A program made the position numbers and the translations under genes. The notes below the pieces were generated by a model. It was not told the DNA's origin. It saw only the letters and a list, made by a program, of their open reading frames with translations, and ran no database searches. From the NCBI GenBank assembly GCA_900769615.1, contig CAAGHH010000023.1, positions 113,248 through 177,247 on the forward strand: DNA of 64,000 nucleotides, read 5' to 3'. This DNA comes from Selenomonadales bacterium. GTDB lineage: Bacteria > Bacillota > Negativicutes > Selenomonadales > Selenomonadaceae. The first letter of the stretch is position 1, and each line of letters opens with the position of its first letter. Of this stretch, positions 7,833-17,400 are shown piece after piece.

Positions 7833-8975
7833 ATGTTAAAAGATTATTCACTTGAAGTGCACGGCCGGCATAAATTTGATGCTACGGGTGCAATAAGTAT
7901 GCCAATTCATCTGTCGGCGACTTATCGTCATCCTGGCTTTAAGATGAGTACCGGTTATGACTATGGCAGGGTGGCCAATCCGACTAGGGATGAACTGGAA
8001 AATATCATGTGTGCCTTGGAGCGAGGCGAAAGAGCTTGGGCAGTTTCCTCAGGGATGGCTGCAATTAATCTCGTATTACAGCTTTTTAAACCTGGTGACC
8101 ATATTTTATTGTCAGAGGATTTATATGGTGGTACTGTGAGACTGGCAGATGATATCTATAGTCAATATGGTATTGATTTTGAGTATGTTAATACTGCCGA
8201 TACGGATTTGGTAAAGAGTAAAATAAGACCAGCAACCCGGGGACTGTTTATTGAAACGCCGTCTAATCCGATGATGCTGGTAAGTGATATTGCGGCGCTG
8301 GCTGAGTTAGCTCACGCTAATAATGCTATGCTGATAGTAGATAATACGTTTCTTTCACCACATTTTCAAAAACCATTGACGCTTGGGGCTGATATCGTAG
8401 TTCATAGCGGTACGAAATATTTATGTGGTCACAATGATATAATTGCGGGATTCGTAATAGTAAAGGCCAAAGATTCCTTGGCTGGCAAGCAACTGGAGCT
8501 TTTCGTTAAATCAGAAGGACCAAATCTTGCGCCGATAGATTCTTGGCTGATGCTGAGAAGCATTAAGACGTTAGGTATAAGAGTAGAACGTCAGGCAGCC
8601 AATGCTATAAAAATAGCAAAATGGTTAAAAGAACAGCCAATGGTAACCGACGTTTATTATGTAGGCTTAGCAGGGCATCCAGGAAGAGAGATACATCGCC
8701 GGCAGAGCACTGGTGATGGCAGCATGATATCTTTTAAGGTTAAGACTGCTGATTTAGCCAAGGCTATGCTAGGCAGGCTTAAATTAATCTGTTTTGCGGA
8801 AAGTCTTGGTGGGGTAGAGAGTCTGCTCACGTATCCAATTGCGCAGACGCATGCCGAAATGCCAGCAGAATTGCTCGCCCAAACGGGCTTAGACGATCGT
8901 CTTTTGCGCTTGTCGGTTGGTATCGAAGATGTAGATGATTTGTTAGCTGATTTAGCGCAGGCTATGAGTGTTTGA
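7833..8975 (+). CDS. Trans-sulfuration PLP enzyme (cystathionine gamma-synthase/lyase family)
   Basis: A 380-residue member of the Cys/Met-metabolism PLP family. It has the family motifs YDYGRVANPTRDELE, SSGMAAINL and the PLP site HSGTKYLCGH (Lys195), then SEGPNLAPIDSWLMLRSIKTL. Reactions in this family include cystathionine gamma-synthase, gamma-lyase, beta-lyase and O-acetylhomoserine sulfhydrylase, and they cannot be separated by eye. Pairing with a PatB/MalY-type lyase favours a forward route in which this enzyme makes cystathionine and the neighbour cleaves it. The gene ends at a strong bidirectional terminator. Confidence 0.88.
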   Translation: MLKDYSLEVHGRHKFDATGAISMPIHLSATYRHPGFKMSTGYDYGRVANPTRDELENIMCALERGERAWAVSSGMAAINLVLQLFKPGDHILLSEDLYGGTVRLADDIYSQYGIDFEYVNTADTDLVKSKIRPATRGLFIETPSNPMMLVSDIAALAELAHANNAMLIVDNTFLSPHFQKPLTLGADIVVHSGTKYLCGHNDIIAGFVIVKAKDSLAGKQLELFVKSEGPNLAPIDSWLMLRSIKTLGIRVERQAANAIKIAKWLKEQPMVTDVYYVGLAGHPGREIHRRQSTGDGSMISFKVKTADLAKAMLGRLKLICFAESLGGVESLLTYPIAQTHAEMPAELLAQTGLDDRLLRLSVGIEDVDDLLADLAQAMSV

Positions 8976-9000
8976 GCTTTAGATATGAGTGATAAATAAA

Positions 9001-9044
9001 AATAAACTGTTATGTCGAAATAGCGGCATAACAGTTTATTTTTT
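9001..9044. terminator. Bidirectional terminator
   Basis: A 14-base-pair perfect stem (AATAAACTGTTATG and its complement) with a 12-base loop is followed by TTTT on the plus strand; upstream A residues give a T run on the minus strand. It lies between the trans-sulfuration gene and the convergent AEC transporter gene and can serve both. Confidence 0.85.
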
Positions 9045-9075
9045 AGGGAAGCTATATAAATTTTAAGGAAAGGCT

Positions 9076-10017
9076 TTAGAATAAACCAAATGATTTGGCG
9101 CAGAATATCAAGCCAAATATCGTAAAACAGGAAAATCCTGAGGTTATGATAACGCAGTTGCCGGCAAGCTCAGCATCGCTGCCCATTTGCTGCGCCATGG
9201 CAAAACCAGCTACTGCACAAGGCGTACCAAAAATTGCTACCAAGGTAACGAAGTCAACGTCACGGAAACCAAGGAAGGCAGCCAAACCGAGGACAATAAT
9301 AGGAACTAGAATCAGCTTGGCAAAAACGCAAATCCAAAGCTGCGGTCGATGCAGTCCAGTACCATGTGCATGAAAGGAAGCACCTAGAATAATAAGTGCA
9401 ATCGGGGTCGTAGCAGCAGCTACCTGTCCTAAAGGTTTTAGCACTATTGCGGGCACGTAAAGCCCAATTAGCCGGGCAAAGCCTGCGGCTAAAGCACCAA
9501 GTATCATTGGATTCTTGAGAATACCGCGAAATATTGGTACAAAAGCAATGCGTCCGCCCCGGAATGTTTCTAAAGCGATGACGGAAAGTACGTTATACAT
9601 CGGCACGATAATGGCTATCATCATAACTGGTACGGCAAGAGCCTCATCACCAAAAATATTGCCGACGATGGGGACACCCATCAAAACAAAGTTACTGCGG
9701 AAAATAGCCTGAACCATGGCTCCACGTCGCTTATTTTCCGGTTCAAAATGACATACCAAAAGCATACTGATAGCAAATATGGCAAATACGCCAACCGCAC
9801 CGAAAATAATCAACTCTGGGTGAATAGCATTGTCAAAATCGGCGGTATAGAGATTGAAAAACATCATGACTGAGAAGAAAACTCGGAAAACCATGCGGTT
9901 TACATGATTTAGCTCAAGATCTGTCAGTAATTGATAGCGTTTTACTAATACGCCGATAAATATTAGACAGAACAAGGGGACAACGGCGCTGAGGGCCACA
10001 AAAAAATTACTTAGCAT
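9076..10017 (-). CDS. AEC-family transporter (auxin efflux carrier/malate permease type)
   Basis: A 313-residue membrane protein with about ten hydrophobic segments in the two-bundle AEC pattern. The first half begins FFVALSAVVPLFCLIFIGVLVKRY and the second half ends GTPCAVAGFAMAQQMGSDAELAG, the glycine-rich motif seen in bacterial AEC permeases. Family members move organic anions or amino acid derivatives; the substrate is not visible here. AGGAGG is located five bases before the ATG at 10017. It is monocistronic, with a strong shared terminator downstream. Confidence 0.88.
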   Translation of the reverse strand: MLSNFFVALSAVVPLFCLIFIGVLVKRYQLLTDLELNHVNRMVFRVFFSVMMFFNLYTADFDNAIHPELIIFGAVGVFAIFAISMLLVCHFEPENKRRGAMVQAIFRSNFVLMGVPIVGNIFGDEALAVPVMMIAIIVPMYNVLSVIALETFRGGRIAFVPIFRGILKNPMILGALAAGFARLIGLYVPAIVLKPLGQVAAATTPIALIILGASFHAHGTGLHRPQLWICVFAKLILVPIIVLGLAAFLGFRDVDFVTLVAIFGTPCAVAGFAMAQQMGSDAELAGNCVIITSGFSCFTIFGLIFCAKSFGLF

Positions 10018-10102
10018 AAGGAACCTCCTGATAAAATTTCCCGCATAGTATTTATGCTATTTGTATTATGCCACAATCTTAGTAACAGGTAAAACATAAA
10101 TA

Positions 10103-10133
10103 ATCGATATAATGATTGATAAAATCGATTGAT
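10103..10133. repeat. Cluster of four ATYGAT half-sites
   Basis: ATCGAT (10103), ATTGAT (10115), ATCGAT (10124) and ATTGAT (10128, overlapping) lie within 31 bases. They are in the 250-base gap between the divergent AEC transporter and epimerase genes. They could be an operator for a regulator encoded elsewhere. Apart from these and a short TGTTT/AAACA repeat near 10190-10201, I see nothing in the gap. Confidence 0.4.
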
Positions 10134-10268
10134 TTAACCTTAGCAAAGTTGAAAAATAATAAAAAAATACTATTAGAAAAAATTTTCGCTGTTTGGAAAC
10201 ACAGTCAGGCTAGAATATGCTACTATTAATAATATAAATAGCAGCAGCTGAAAGGAGCTTATGAACTT

Positions 10269-11147
10269 ATGCTATATACTTTAGAAAATGATAAGCTGTG
10301 TGTACAAGTAAGGAGCCTGGGAGCCGAGCTGCGTTCGATAAAGGAACGGGCTGATGAAACGGAATATCTTTGGGACGGTAATCCAACTTGGTGGAAGTAC
10401 AGCTCGCCAGTGCTTTTTCCAATCGTAGGCAAGCTGGTAAATGGTGAGTATCGGGTGGATGGCAAGACTTATGAACTGCCAGGACATGGTTTAGGTCGTA
10501 TTTCTGAATTTGAATTGGTAAATAAAACGGCTAGCAGTATAGAATTTGCTTTAAAATGGAGTGAAGCAAGCCTTGCTAAATATCCTTGGAAATTCCAGCT
10601 TAATATTGCTTACGAATTGCTTGATAATGAAATTAAAGTCGTTTGGAAAGTTAAGAATCTTGATGACAAAGAAATGATTTATTCTATTGGTTCGCATGGA
10701 GCTTTTCGTTGCCCGATTTTAGCTGATGAAGATTTTACTGATTGTTATTTGGCATTTAATCAAGCGGAAGATTGTGTCAACATGCCACTTAATGAAAAAG
10801 GTCAATTCAAGCATGGCGCTGGCAGTGTTAGATTAAACGGACATGAGCTGGCGCTCAATTATCCGATGTTCAAAAATGATGTTTTGGCTTATGATGCATT
10901 AAAATCAGATACTGTTTCGATTTGTTCGCGCAAAAGCAGTAAAAAATTAAGTGTTACGGCTAAAGATTTTCCTTATTGGGGGTTTTGGACACCAAATGAT
11001 GGCGGTGCTCCATTTTTATGTATTGAGCCGTGGCATGGTCATGCTGATTTTGAAGATTTTAATGGTGAATTTAAGGATCGCGCTGGCAGTGAAAAATTAG
11101 CCGCCGGAAAAGAAGCCGAGTTTGCTTATGCTATCAAAATAGGCTAA
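10269..11147 (+). CDS. Aldose 1-epimerase family protein (LacX type)
   Basis: A 292-residue galactose mutarotase-fold protein. The opening, LGAELRSIKERADETEYLWDG, and the segments SPVLFPIVGKLVNGEY and LPGHGLGR match the LacX subgroup of the aldose 1-epimerase family, which also contains glucose-6-phosphate epimerase-like enzymes. The likely catalytic histidines are in LPGHG and SIGSHGAFRCP, and the glutamate in the C-terminal FLCIEPWHGHAD. It would interconvert alpha and beta anomers of a sugar or sugar phosphate. AAAGGAG is 11 bases upstream. There are no sugar-transport or kinase genes next to it to name the substrate. Confidence 0.87.
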   Translation: MLYTLENDKLCVQVRSLGAELRSIKERADETEYLWDGNPTWWKYSSPVLFPIVGKLVNGEYRVDGKTYELPGHGLGRISEFELVNKTASSIEFALKWSEASLAKYPWKFQLNIAYELLDNEIKVVWKVKNLDDKEMIYSIGSHGAFRCPILADEDFTDCYLAFNQAEDCVNMPLNEKGQFKHGAGSVRLNGHELALNYPMFKNDVLAYDALKSDTVSICSRKSSKKLSVTAKDFPYWGFWTPNDGGAPFLCIEPWHGHADFEDFNGEFKDRAGSEKLAAGKEAEFAYAIKIG

Positions 11148-11163
11148 AAATTAACATACAAAA

Positions 11164-11198
11164 AGCCCCGCAGCATTTAACTGCGGGGCTAATATTTT
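11164..11198. terminator. Bidirectional terminator between the epimerase and tRNA-Arg
   Basis: A ten-base-pair GC-rich stem (AGCCCCGCAG and its complement) with a seven-base loop. On the plus strand AATATTTT follows; on the minus strand TTTTTG follows directly. The position fits ending both the epimerase transcript and the tRNA-Arg transcript. Confidence 0.85.
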
Positions 11199-11202
11199 CT
11201 AG

Positions 11203-11277
11203 TGGTGCGCTCGGGCAGAGTCGAACTGCCGCTTTCGGCTCCGGAGGCCAACGTCCTATCCACTGGACTACGAGCGC
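11203..11277 (-). tRNA. tRNA-Arg (anticodon CCG)
   Basis: A complete cloverleaf of 75 nucleotides can be drawn on the minus strand. It has acceptor arms GCGCTCG and CGAGCGC, a D arm with GTCC/GGAC, an anticodon stem around loop CTCCGGA (anticodon CCG, reading CGG), and a T arm GGCAG-TTCGACT-CTGCC. The discriminator is A and the CCA end is encoded. It is a single tRNA gene followed by a terminator. Confidence 0.96.
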
Positions 11278-11386
11278 AATATTTCTACAACAGATGTAAG
11301 TATATCATGGCTGGATAATATTGTCAAATCAAATATAAAATGTTAAACTATAAACTAGTGGTTGGTAGTTTTGGAGGTGTTTCAGC

Positions 11387-11656
11387 GTGGAATTGAAAAA
11401 TTACATGGAAGAGGTTGTGTTACAGAAAATTGATTCAGTAATAGCAAGGTATCCTGATTGCTGTAAATGTGAGCAATGCCGGTTGGATATTGCCGCCTTG
11501 GCACTTAATAATTTGCCACCACGCTATGTATCAACCCATAAGGGTGATATTTTTGTAAGAATCCAGGAAATGGAAGGAAAAAATGACGTTGATGTAATAC
11601 AAGCAATAGCCAAGGCTATTGAGATAGTAGGCAAAAATCCACGTCATGAGCAGTGA
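11387..11656 (+). CDS. ComFB family protein (late competence development protein)
   Basis: An 89-residue protein matching the ComFB family. It has an N-terminal NYMEEVVLQKID helix, the four-cysteine cluster CCKCEQCRLDIAALALN at about residues 25-31, and the downstream LPPRYV segment. The cysteines probably bind a metal. Bacillus ComFB sits in the comF competence operon, and cyanobacterial relatives have been linked to cyclic-di-nucleotide binding. The role here is unknown, and no other competence genes are adjacent. GTG at 11387 has GGAGGTG nine bases upstream. It ends at a terminator shared with the convergent aminotransferase gene. Confidence 0.87.
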   Translation: MELKNYMEEVVLQKIDSVIARYPDCCKCEQCRLDIAALALNNLPPRYVSTHKGDIFVRIQEMEGKNDVDVIQAIAKAIEIVGKNPRHEQ

Positions 11657-11661
11657 TAACT

Positions 11662-11689
11662 AAAAAAGAGCAGTTAGCTGCTCTTTTTT
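11662..11689. terminator. Bidirectional terminator between comFB and the aminotransferase gene
   Basis: AAAAAAGAGCAG, a TTAG loop and the complementary CTGCTCTTTTTT form a 12-base-pair stem flanked by A and T runs. Both convergent genes stop within 15 bases of it. Confidence 0.9.
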
Positions 11690-11700
11690 TATGGAAAGGT

Positions 11701-12888
11701 TTATTTTTTATGATGCTTGAGGAAGTTTTCAATCCGGTTAAGGGCCTCAGAAATTTTGTCAATGGATGTGGCATAAGAACAGCGAACGTGTCCTTCACCG
11801 CATTTGCCAAAGGCACTGCCGGGGATGAGGGCGACATGTTCTGCTTTTAATAGTTCCTCGGCAAATTCTTCGGAGGTATAACCTGTAGAAGTAATATTGG
11901 GGAAGATATAAAAAGCCCCCTTAGGTTCAAAGCAATTAAGTCCAAGCTTGGTAAGACCATCGTAAATCAGATGACGGCGCCGATCATATTCAGCTACCAT
12001 TTTTTTCATATATTTTTCGCCATGACGTAAGGCTTCGACAGCAGCAATTTGGGCAGTAATTGGAGCGCAGAGCATAGTATACTGATGGATTTTGGTCATA
12101 GCTGCAATGATAGCCCGGTTGCCAAGAGCATAACCAATGCGCCAGCCCGTCATGGCGTAAGCTTTGGAAAAGCCATTTAAGAGAATAGTTCGTTCCTGCA
12201 TGTGGGGAAGTGAAGCAAAGCAGACATGCGGTTCATCGCCATAGGTTAAATCACCGTAGATTTCATCAGAAATGACGATGAGATCATGTTTTTCAGCAAA
12301 ATCCGCAATGGCTAACAAATCTTTACGGGTCATGATAGCACCAGTTGGATTATTAGGATAGCCAATGAGAAGTACCTTGGTACGATTAGTTACGTACTGT
12401 TCTAATTCGGCTGGAGTAATGCGAAATTCGTTTTCTATTTTAGCTGGAACTGCTATTGGTACACCGCCGGTTAAGGTAGTGCAGGCCTGATAAGAAACAT
12501 AACAAGGTTCAGGAATAAGGACTTCATCGCCGGGAGCTAATATTGCCCGCATGGCAAGGTCAAGTGCTTCGCTTACACCGACTGTGACCAATACATCAGT
12601 GGCAGCATCATAACTGGTTTGATAGACATCCTGATAGTGCTGGGCAATTTCATTGCGCAGTTCCGGAAGTCCGCGATTAGCAGTATATGAAGTATAGCCT
12701 TGTTCTAAGCCGTACACGCAGCTTTCACGAATAGACCAAGGCGTAACAAAATCAGGTTCGCCGACACCTAAAGAGATAACATCATCCATTTGAGCGGCGA
12801 TATCGAAAAATTTACGGATTCCCGATGGCGCAATAGCATTTACTGCTGGGGAAAGGCGGTTTTGCCAGTCGTTTCTAAGTTCTTGCAT
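11701..12888 (-). CDS. Class I pyridoxal-phosphate aminotransferase
   Basis: A 395-residue fold-type I aminotransferase with LGVGEPDF, YTANRGLPELR, GYPNNPTG, SDEIYGDLTY and the PLP lysine Lys242 in NGFSKAYAMTGWRIG. The C-terminal arginine in GHVRCSYA would hold the substrate carboxylate. The family includes aspartate, alanine and aromatic aminotransferases; the sequence alone does not choose. Its start overlaps the stop of the Lrp-type regulator gene (TGATG), so the two are co-translated. The shared T-box leader appears to read an alanine codon, which suggests a role in alanine or pyruvate-linked transamination. That link is inference. Confidence 0.9.
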   Translation of the reverse strand: MQELRNDWQNRLSPAVNAIAPSGIRKFFDIAAQMDDVISLGVGEPDFVTPWSIRESCVYGLEQGYTSYTANRGLPELRNEIAQHYQDVYQTSYDAATDVLVTVGVSEALDLAMRAILAPGDEVLIPEPCYVSYQACTTLTGGVPIAVPAKIENEFRITPAELEQYVTNRTKVLLIGYPNNPTGAIMTRKDLLAIADFAEKHDLIVISDEIYGDLTYGDEPHVCFASLPHMQERTILLNGFSKAYAMTGWRIGYALGNRAIIAAMTKIHQYTMLCAPITAQIAAVEALRHGEKYMKKMVAEYDRRRHLIYDGLTKLGLNCFEPKGAFYIFPNITSTGYTSEEFAEELLKAEHVALIPGSAFGKCGEGHVRCSYATSIDKISEALNRIENFLKHHKK

Positions 12889-13367
12889 CAGGGAGTCACC
12901 ACCAATCTGCGATCGCGTTCTTCATCATTGATGATAACGCCGTCTTTTTTATAGGGCTTTAACATAAAATGGCTGCGGGTAGCAGTTACGCCTTCAATAG
13001 TAGAAAGGCGGGTAGCAACAAAATTGGCTACGTCTTTTAAGGATTTGCCTTCAATGATTACCAAGAGATCAAAACTGCCACTCATTAAATAAACGGTTTT
13101 TACTTCATCAAAACGGTAAATTCTTTCGGCAATGGCATCAAAACCGACTTCGCGTTCAGGAGTAAGGTTTATTTCAATAACAGCGGTAACGGTATCATCA
13201 CCAAATTTTTCCCAATTGATTAAGGTGTTGTAAGAAAGAATTATTTTATTTTTTTCGAGTTCCTTAATATCTTTTTCTACTTCATATTCACTCTTATTCA
13301 TCATGGCGGCTAGTTCGCTTACCGGCCGGCGAGCATCATGTTCTAATAATTCTAAAAGTTCACGCAT
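12888..13367 (-). CDS. Lrp/AsnC-family transcriptional regulator
   Basis: A 159-residue regulator with an N-terminal winged helix-turn-helix (about residues 1-55: RRPVSELAAMMNKSEYEVEKDI) and a C-terminal RAM effector domain (about 65-140). The domain contains AVIEINLTPE and the glycine-rich LMSGSFDLLVIIEGKSL. ATG at 13367 is chosen because AGGAGG lies seven bases upstream; the open frame extends 60 codons further, but only through the T-box leader. It probably senses an amino acid and controls its own operon or the co-transcribed aminotransferase. It overlaps that gene, so the pair acts as a unit. Confidence 0.9.
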   Translation of the reverse strand: MRELLELLEHDARRPVSELAAMMNKSEYEVEKDIKELEKNKIILSYNTLINWEKFGDDTVTAVIEINLTPEREVGFDAIAERIYRFDEVKTVYLMSGSFDLLVIIEGKSLKDVANFVATRLSTIEGVTATRSHFMLKPYKKDGVIINDEERDRRLVVTP

Positions 13368-13413
13368 AAAAATCCTCCTGCTGAATAAATTTACCAATAA
13401 TAAATTAATAAAT

Positions 13414-13625
13414 AAAAAACCTCGTCCGCTAAAGGACGAGGTATATTCCCGTGGTACCACCTTAATAGGATTAAAAAATCCACTCAAACACCTTAACGCG
13501 GCTAACGTCCGGCTTATTAGGCACGGCAGCTCATGAGCAGCGTTCATTGCTCCTTTTCAACGGTTTACACCAAGCACCGTCTCTCTAAAGAAAAAAAACA
13601 ATTACTCATTCATTCATCGCATTTT
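13414..13625 (-). promoter_or_regulatory. T-box riboswitch leader, probable alanine specificity (GCU specifier)
   Basis: Read on the minus strand, the leader has an AGTA/GAA loop-E pair in Stem I, the apical AGAGAG...GGTG elements, and the T-box AAGGTGGTACCACGG (about 13449-13463). An eight-base-pair terminator follows at 13420-13441 (CCTCGTCC and its complement) with TTTTTT. By alignment with the glyQS layout (GAA, one base, codon), the specifier is GCT, alanine; the next three bases are also GCT. The UGGU bulge would pair with an A73 discriminator, as in tRNA-Ala. Uncharged tRNA-Ala would therefore promote readthrough into the regulator and aminotransferase genes. Confidence 0.85.
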
Positions 13626-13637
13626 CGATATGAGACA

Positions 13638-13667
13638 ATCATAACACAAATATGCTATAAAGCGCAA
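13638..13667 (-). promoter_or_regulatory. Promoter of the T-box operon
   Basis: On the minus strand TTGCGC (13662-13667) and TATGAT (13638-13643) are separated by 18 bases. This places the transcript start a few bases before the first Stem I bases of the T-box leader. Confidence 0.6.
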
Positions 13668-13778
13668 GCTTAAATTTCATGCTGTCCATGTAACACATAC
13701 ATTTATCAAAATGAATAAAAAGACAAATGTCCCTTTGTGGCAAAATTAATGATTTTTGCTAAATATGCGGGTGTCTTC

Positions 13779-13807
13779 TTGCAATGTGTATCTGTTTTAG
13801 GTAAAAT
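13779..13807 (+). promoter_or_regulatory. Promoter of the YhcH-family gene
   Basis: TTGCAA (13779-13784) and TAAAAT (13802-13807) are spaced by 17 bases, 56 bases before the gene's ATG. The rest of the gap back to about 13680 is AT-rich and shows no convincing further signal. Confidence 0.6.
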
Positions 13808-13862
13808 GAAAACGTATTATACAAGGTGTTTTGTGTAAAAATAAAAGCAGAGGAGCGATGGC

Positions 13863-14336
13863 ATGTTTATCGGCAGTATCGACATGCTGGATGAAAGTCA
13901 TGTTAATTATCCAGCGGAGATAAGAAAGGCTTTGGAATATCTGCGCGAGCATGATTTTACCAAGATGAAAGACGGCAGTTACCCGATAAATGGGGATGTT
14001 AGTGTAGCTAATTTACAGCGCTATACGACGCGTCCACATGAAAAATGCCGCCCAGAGACGCACAAAAAATATGTTGATATTCAATATATGGTAGAAGGCG
14101 AGGAGTATATGGGCTGGTGTCCATTTAGTCCGGACTTGCAATTGACGACACCTTACGATGATAAAAAAGACGTGGCTTTTTATGCATCGCTGGTACCTGA
14201 TAGCAATGTAATGTTATCTACGGGATATTTTGCGGTACTTTATCCTGAAGATGTGCATCGGCCGCAGGGAGCGGTAGAAGGCGTGCCAAGCCCCGTAACC
14301 AAAGTAGTGGTAAAGATTGCGGTTGATTGTTTGTGA
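13863..14336 (+). CDS. YhcH/YjgK/YiaL family protein (cupin-fold)
   Basis: A 157-residue DUF386-family protein. Family members are small beta-barrel metal-binding proteins found with sialic acid and other sugar pathways; NanQ/YhcH acts on sialic acid anomers. Conserved parts are HEKCRPETHKKYVDIQYMV (metal-binding His and Glu) and the YPEDVHRPQGA motif near the C-terminus. AGGAG at 13851-13855 is seven bases before the ATG at 13863; the earlier ATG at 13858 is in another frame. There are no nan genes beside it, so its sugar substrate is not evident. Confidence 0.85.
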   Translation: MFIGSIDMLDESHVNYPAEIRKALEYLREHDFTKMKDGSYPINGDVSVANLQRYTTRPHEKCRPETHKKYVDIQYMVEGEEYMGWCPFSPDLQLTTPYDDKKDVAFYASLVPDSNVMLSTGYFAVLYPEDVHRPQGAVEGVPSPVTKVVVKIAVDCL

Positions 14337-14338
14337 TT

Positions 14339-14376
14339 AAATAGGCATAGAGGCTTTGGCGCCACTATGCCTATTT
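14339..14376 (+). terminator. Terminator-like hairpin after the YhcH gene
   Basis: AAATAGGCATAG and its complement form a 12-base-pair perfect stem with a 14-base loop immediately after the stop codon. Only a short T run (TTT) follows, so termination may be partial. Confidence 0.6.
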
Positions 14377-14439
14377 GACTATATTTAAGCTTTATGGTTT
14401 TGTCGTATTTTATTCGATTTTTGGAGGAAAGAAGCACCA

Positions 14440-17400
14440 ATGACTGTAAGAAGAATTTTCGTAGAAAAACGGCAGGGTTTTTTTGATATTCCCGCGCAAC
14501 AGCTCTGCGATGACCTCAAAGAGACATTTCAGCTTGATACATTGAAAGCTGTCCGTATCATTAAACGTTATGATATTGAAGGCTTGAGCGATGAAGAATA
14601 TGCTGCTGTTAAATCAGTAGTTTTTTCTGAACCGCCAGTGGATGTCGTTTATGAAGAAAAATTGCCGAATTTCCCTAATTCACGGATGTTTGCGGTAGAA
14701 TATCTGCCAGGTCAGTATGATCAGACCGCGGATTCAGCAGCTCAGTGCGTACAGCTAGTAACGCAGAAAGAACGGCCGCAGATTGCTACGGCACGGGTTA
14801 TCGTTATTGTAGGCGATATTGACCGCGATACTTTTGCTAAGATCAAGGCTTATTGTATTAATGCGGTTGAAAGCCGTGAAGCATCGTTAGCAAAGCCGGA
14901 ATCACTAAATATGAATTACGAAGAACCGGCTGATGTTGAAGTTTTGACTGACTTTAATACGCTTGATGAAGCTGGTCTGCACGAATTTATGGCAGCTAAA
15001 GGCTTTGCTATGAGCTTTGAAGATTTAGAATTCTGTCAGAGCTATTTCCGTGATACGGAACATCGGGCACCAACGATTACGGAACTTAGGGTAATTGATA
15101 CGTATTGGTCAGATCATTGCCGTCATACTACCTTTACTACTGCTATTGACAATGTAGAAATTGAAGATGGTTATTTTACGCCAGCTATCATGCGGGCTTA
15201 TAAAAAATATCAGGCCGATAGGGCTGAGCTCTATGCTGATAAACCACGTGAAGTTACGCTGATGGATATGGCAGTTATTGGTATGAAGGCACTGCGTAAG
15301 CAGGGACTTTTAGCTGATCTTGATCAGTCCGAAGAAATAAATGCTTGCAGTATCGTTATCAATGCTGATATTGATGGCAAAAATGAAGAATGGCTGGTTA
15401 TGTTTAAAAACGAAACCCATAATCATCCAACAGAAATAGAGCCATTTGGTGGTGCTGCTACCTGTCTTGGCGGTGCTATCCGTGATCCGCTTTCGGGGCG
15501 TTCCTACGTTTATCAGGCAATGCGAGTAACTGGTGCAGCTGATCCACGTCGTCCGCTTGCTGAAACTATGCCTGGTAAATTACCGCAAAAGAAGATAACT
15601 TTAGGTGCTGCGGCTGGGTATAGCTCGTATGGTAATCAGATAGGTCTGGCTACTGGTCAGGTAAGAGAAGTTTACCATGAAGGTTATATGGCTAAACGTA
15701 TGGAAATCGGTGCTGTCGTAGCAGCTGCGCCGAAAGTAAATGTAGTCCGTGAGCGTCCAGAAGCTGGCGATATCATCGTATTAGTTGGTGGTCGTACTGG
15801 TCGTGATGGCTGCGGTGGTGCAACTGGTTCCTCGAAAGAACATACGGAAGAATCACTTACTACCTGCGGTGCAGAAGTTCAAAAGGGTAATCCGCCGACA
15901 GAACGCAAGATTCAGCGTTTGTTCCGTAATCCTAAAGTCAGTCAGATGATAAAACGCTGCAATGACTTTGGTGCTGGTGGTGTAGCTGTAGCTATCGGCG
16001 AATTGGCTGATGGATTAGTTATTGACCTTGATGCAGTCAAGAAAAAGTATGCTGGTCTTGATGGTACGGAACTGGCTATTTCTGAGTCACAGGAACGTAT
16101 GGCAGTGGTACTTAATGAAAAAGATGTGGAGTCCTTCCAGAAATTTGCTGATGAAGAAAATCTTGAAGCAACACCGGTAGCAGTAGTTACGGAAGAACCA
16201 CGTCTTATTATGAAATGGCGCGGTAAGGAAATCGTTCAGATGAACCGTGCTTTCCTCGATACCAACGGTGTACGTCAGCATGTTACGGCTAAAGTAAGTA
16301 TGCCAGATGAAAATAAACGGTATTTGCATGAAATTCCGGCTAAAGTCAAGGCTTGTGGCAATGACTTGGAAAAGAGCTGGCTGGAAAATCTCAAGGATCT
16401 GAATGTTTGCAGTCAGAAAGGTTTGGCTGAGCGTTTTGATTCGACGATTGGCGGTAACTCCGTACTAATGCCCTTTGGCGGCAAAAAACAGCTGACACCA
16501 GCTGAAGGTATGGTTGCTAAGCTGCCGGTTATCGGTGCTGAAACCAACACGGCTACGGCTATGACCTTTGGTCTTAATCCAGCCTTTACTGAGTGGAGTC
16601 CGTTCCATGGTGCGCTTTATTCAGTAGTTGAAGCTGCTGCCAAGATGGTAGCTTTAGGTGGACGGGCTGACAGAATAAGACTTACATTCCAAGAGTATTT
16701 TGAAAGCCTTGGCAAGGATCCAGCTAAATGGGGCAATCCGATGGCAGCACTTTTAGGTGCTCTTTGGGCTCAGCATGAATTGGAAATTCCAGCTATTGGT
16801 GGTAAGGACTCGATGTCCGGTACTTTTGAAAACATTCATGTTCCGCCGACGCTGGCAGCATTTGCAGTTGATGTTATCAAGGCTGATCATGCGGTTTCGC
16901 CAGAATTTAAATATGCTGGCAATAAAGTTTATGTAGTTCCAGCACCGAAAGACACTCAGGATTTGCCAAAATTCATGGATATGCGTGCTAACTGGGCGAA
17001 AGTAGCTGATATGACTGCTGAAAAGAAAATTTTTGCGGCTAAGAGTATCGAATGTGGCGGTATTGCTGCCGCTGTTACTCAGATGTGTCTTGGTAACAGC
17101 CTTGGCTTTAAATTCACCAAAGCCCTTGGCAAAGAGCAGCTGTTTACGCCAGATTATGGTTCTATTATCATTGAGGTTGCTGAAAATACCGATGTTCAAA
17201 GCCTGCTTGCTGGTACTGGCTACTACGAATTGGGTGTTACGACGTCAGGACCGAGCATCGTTTGCGGTTCGGCAGTTATTATGCTGGCTGATGCTGAAAA
17301 TGCTTATACTGCGCCACTGGAGAAAATATTCCCGACGCAGGTCAAAAAATCCAGCAAAGAAAATGCTTCCTGGGTTCCGTATGAAGCTGGCAATCGTATA

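Noticed and set aside
13368..13547. N-terminal extension of the Lrp/AsnC gene
   Set aside because: The sequence is the T-box leader RNA, and the AGGAGG site marks the start at 13367.
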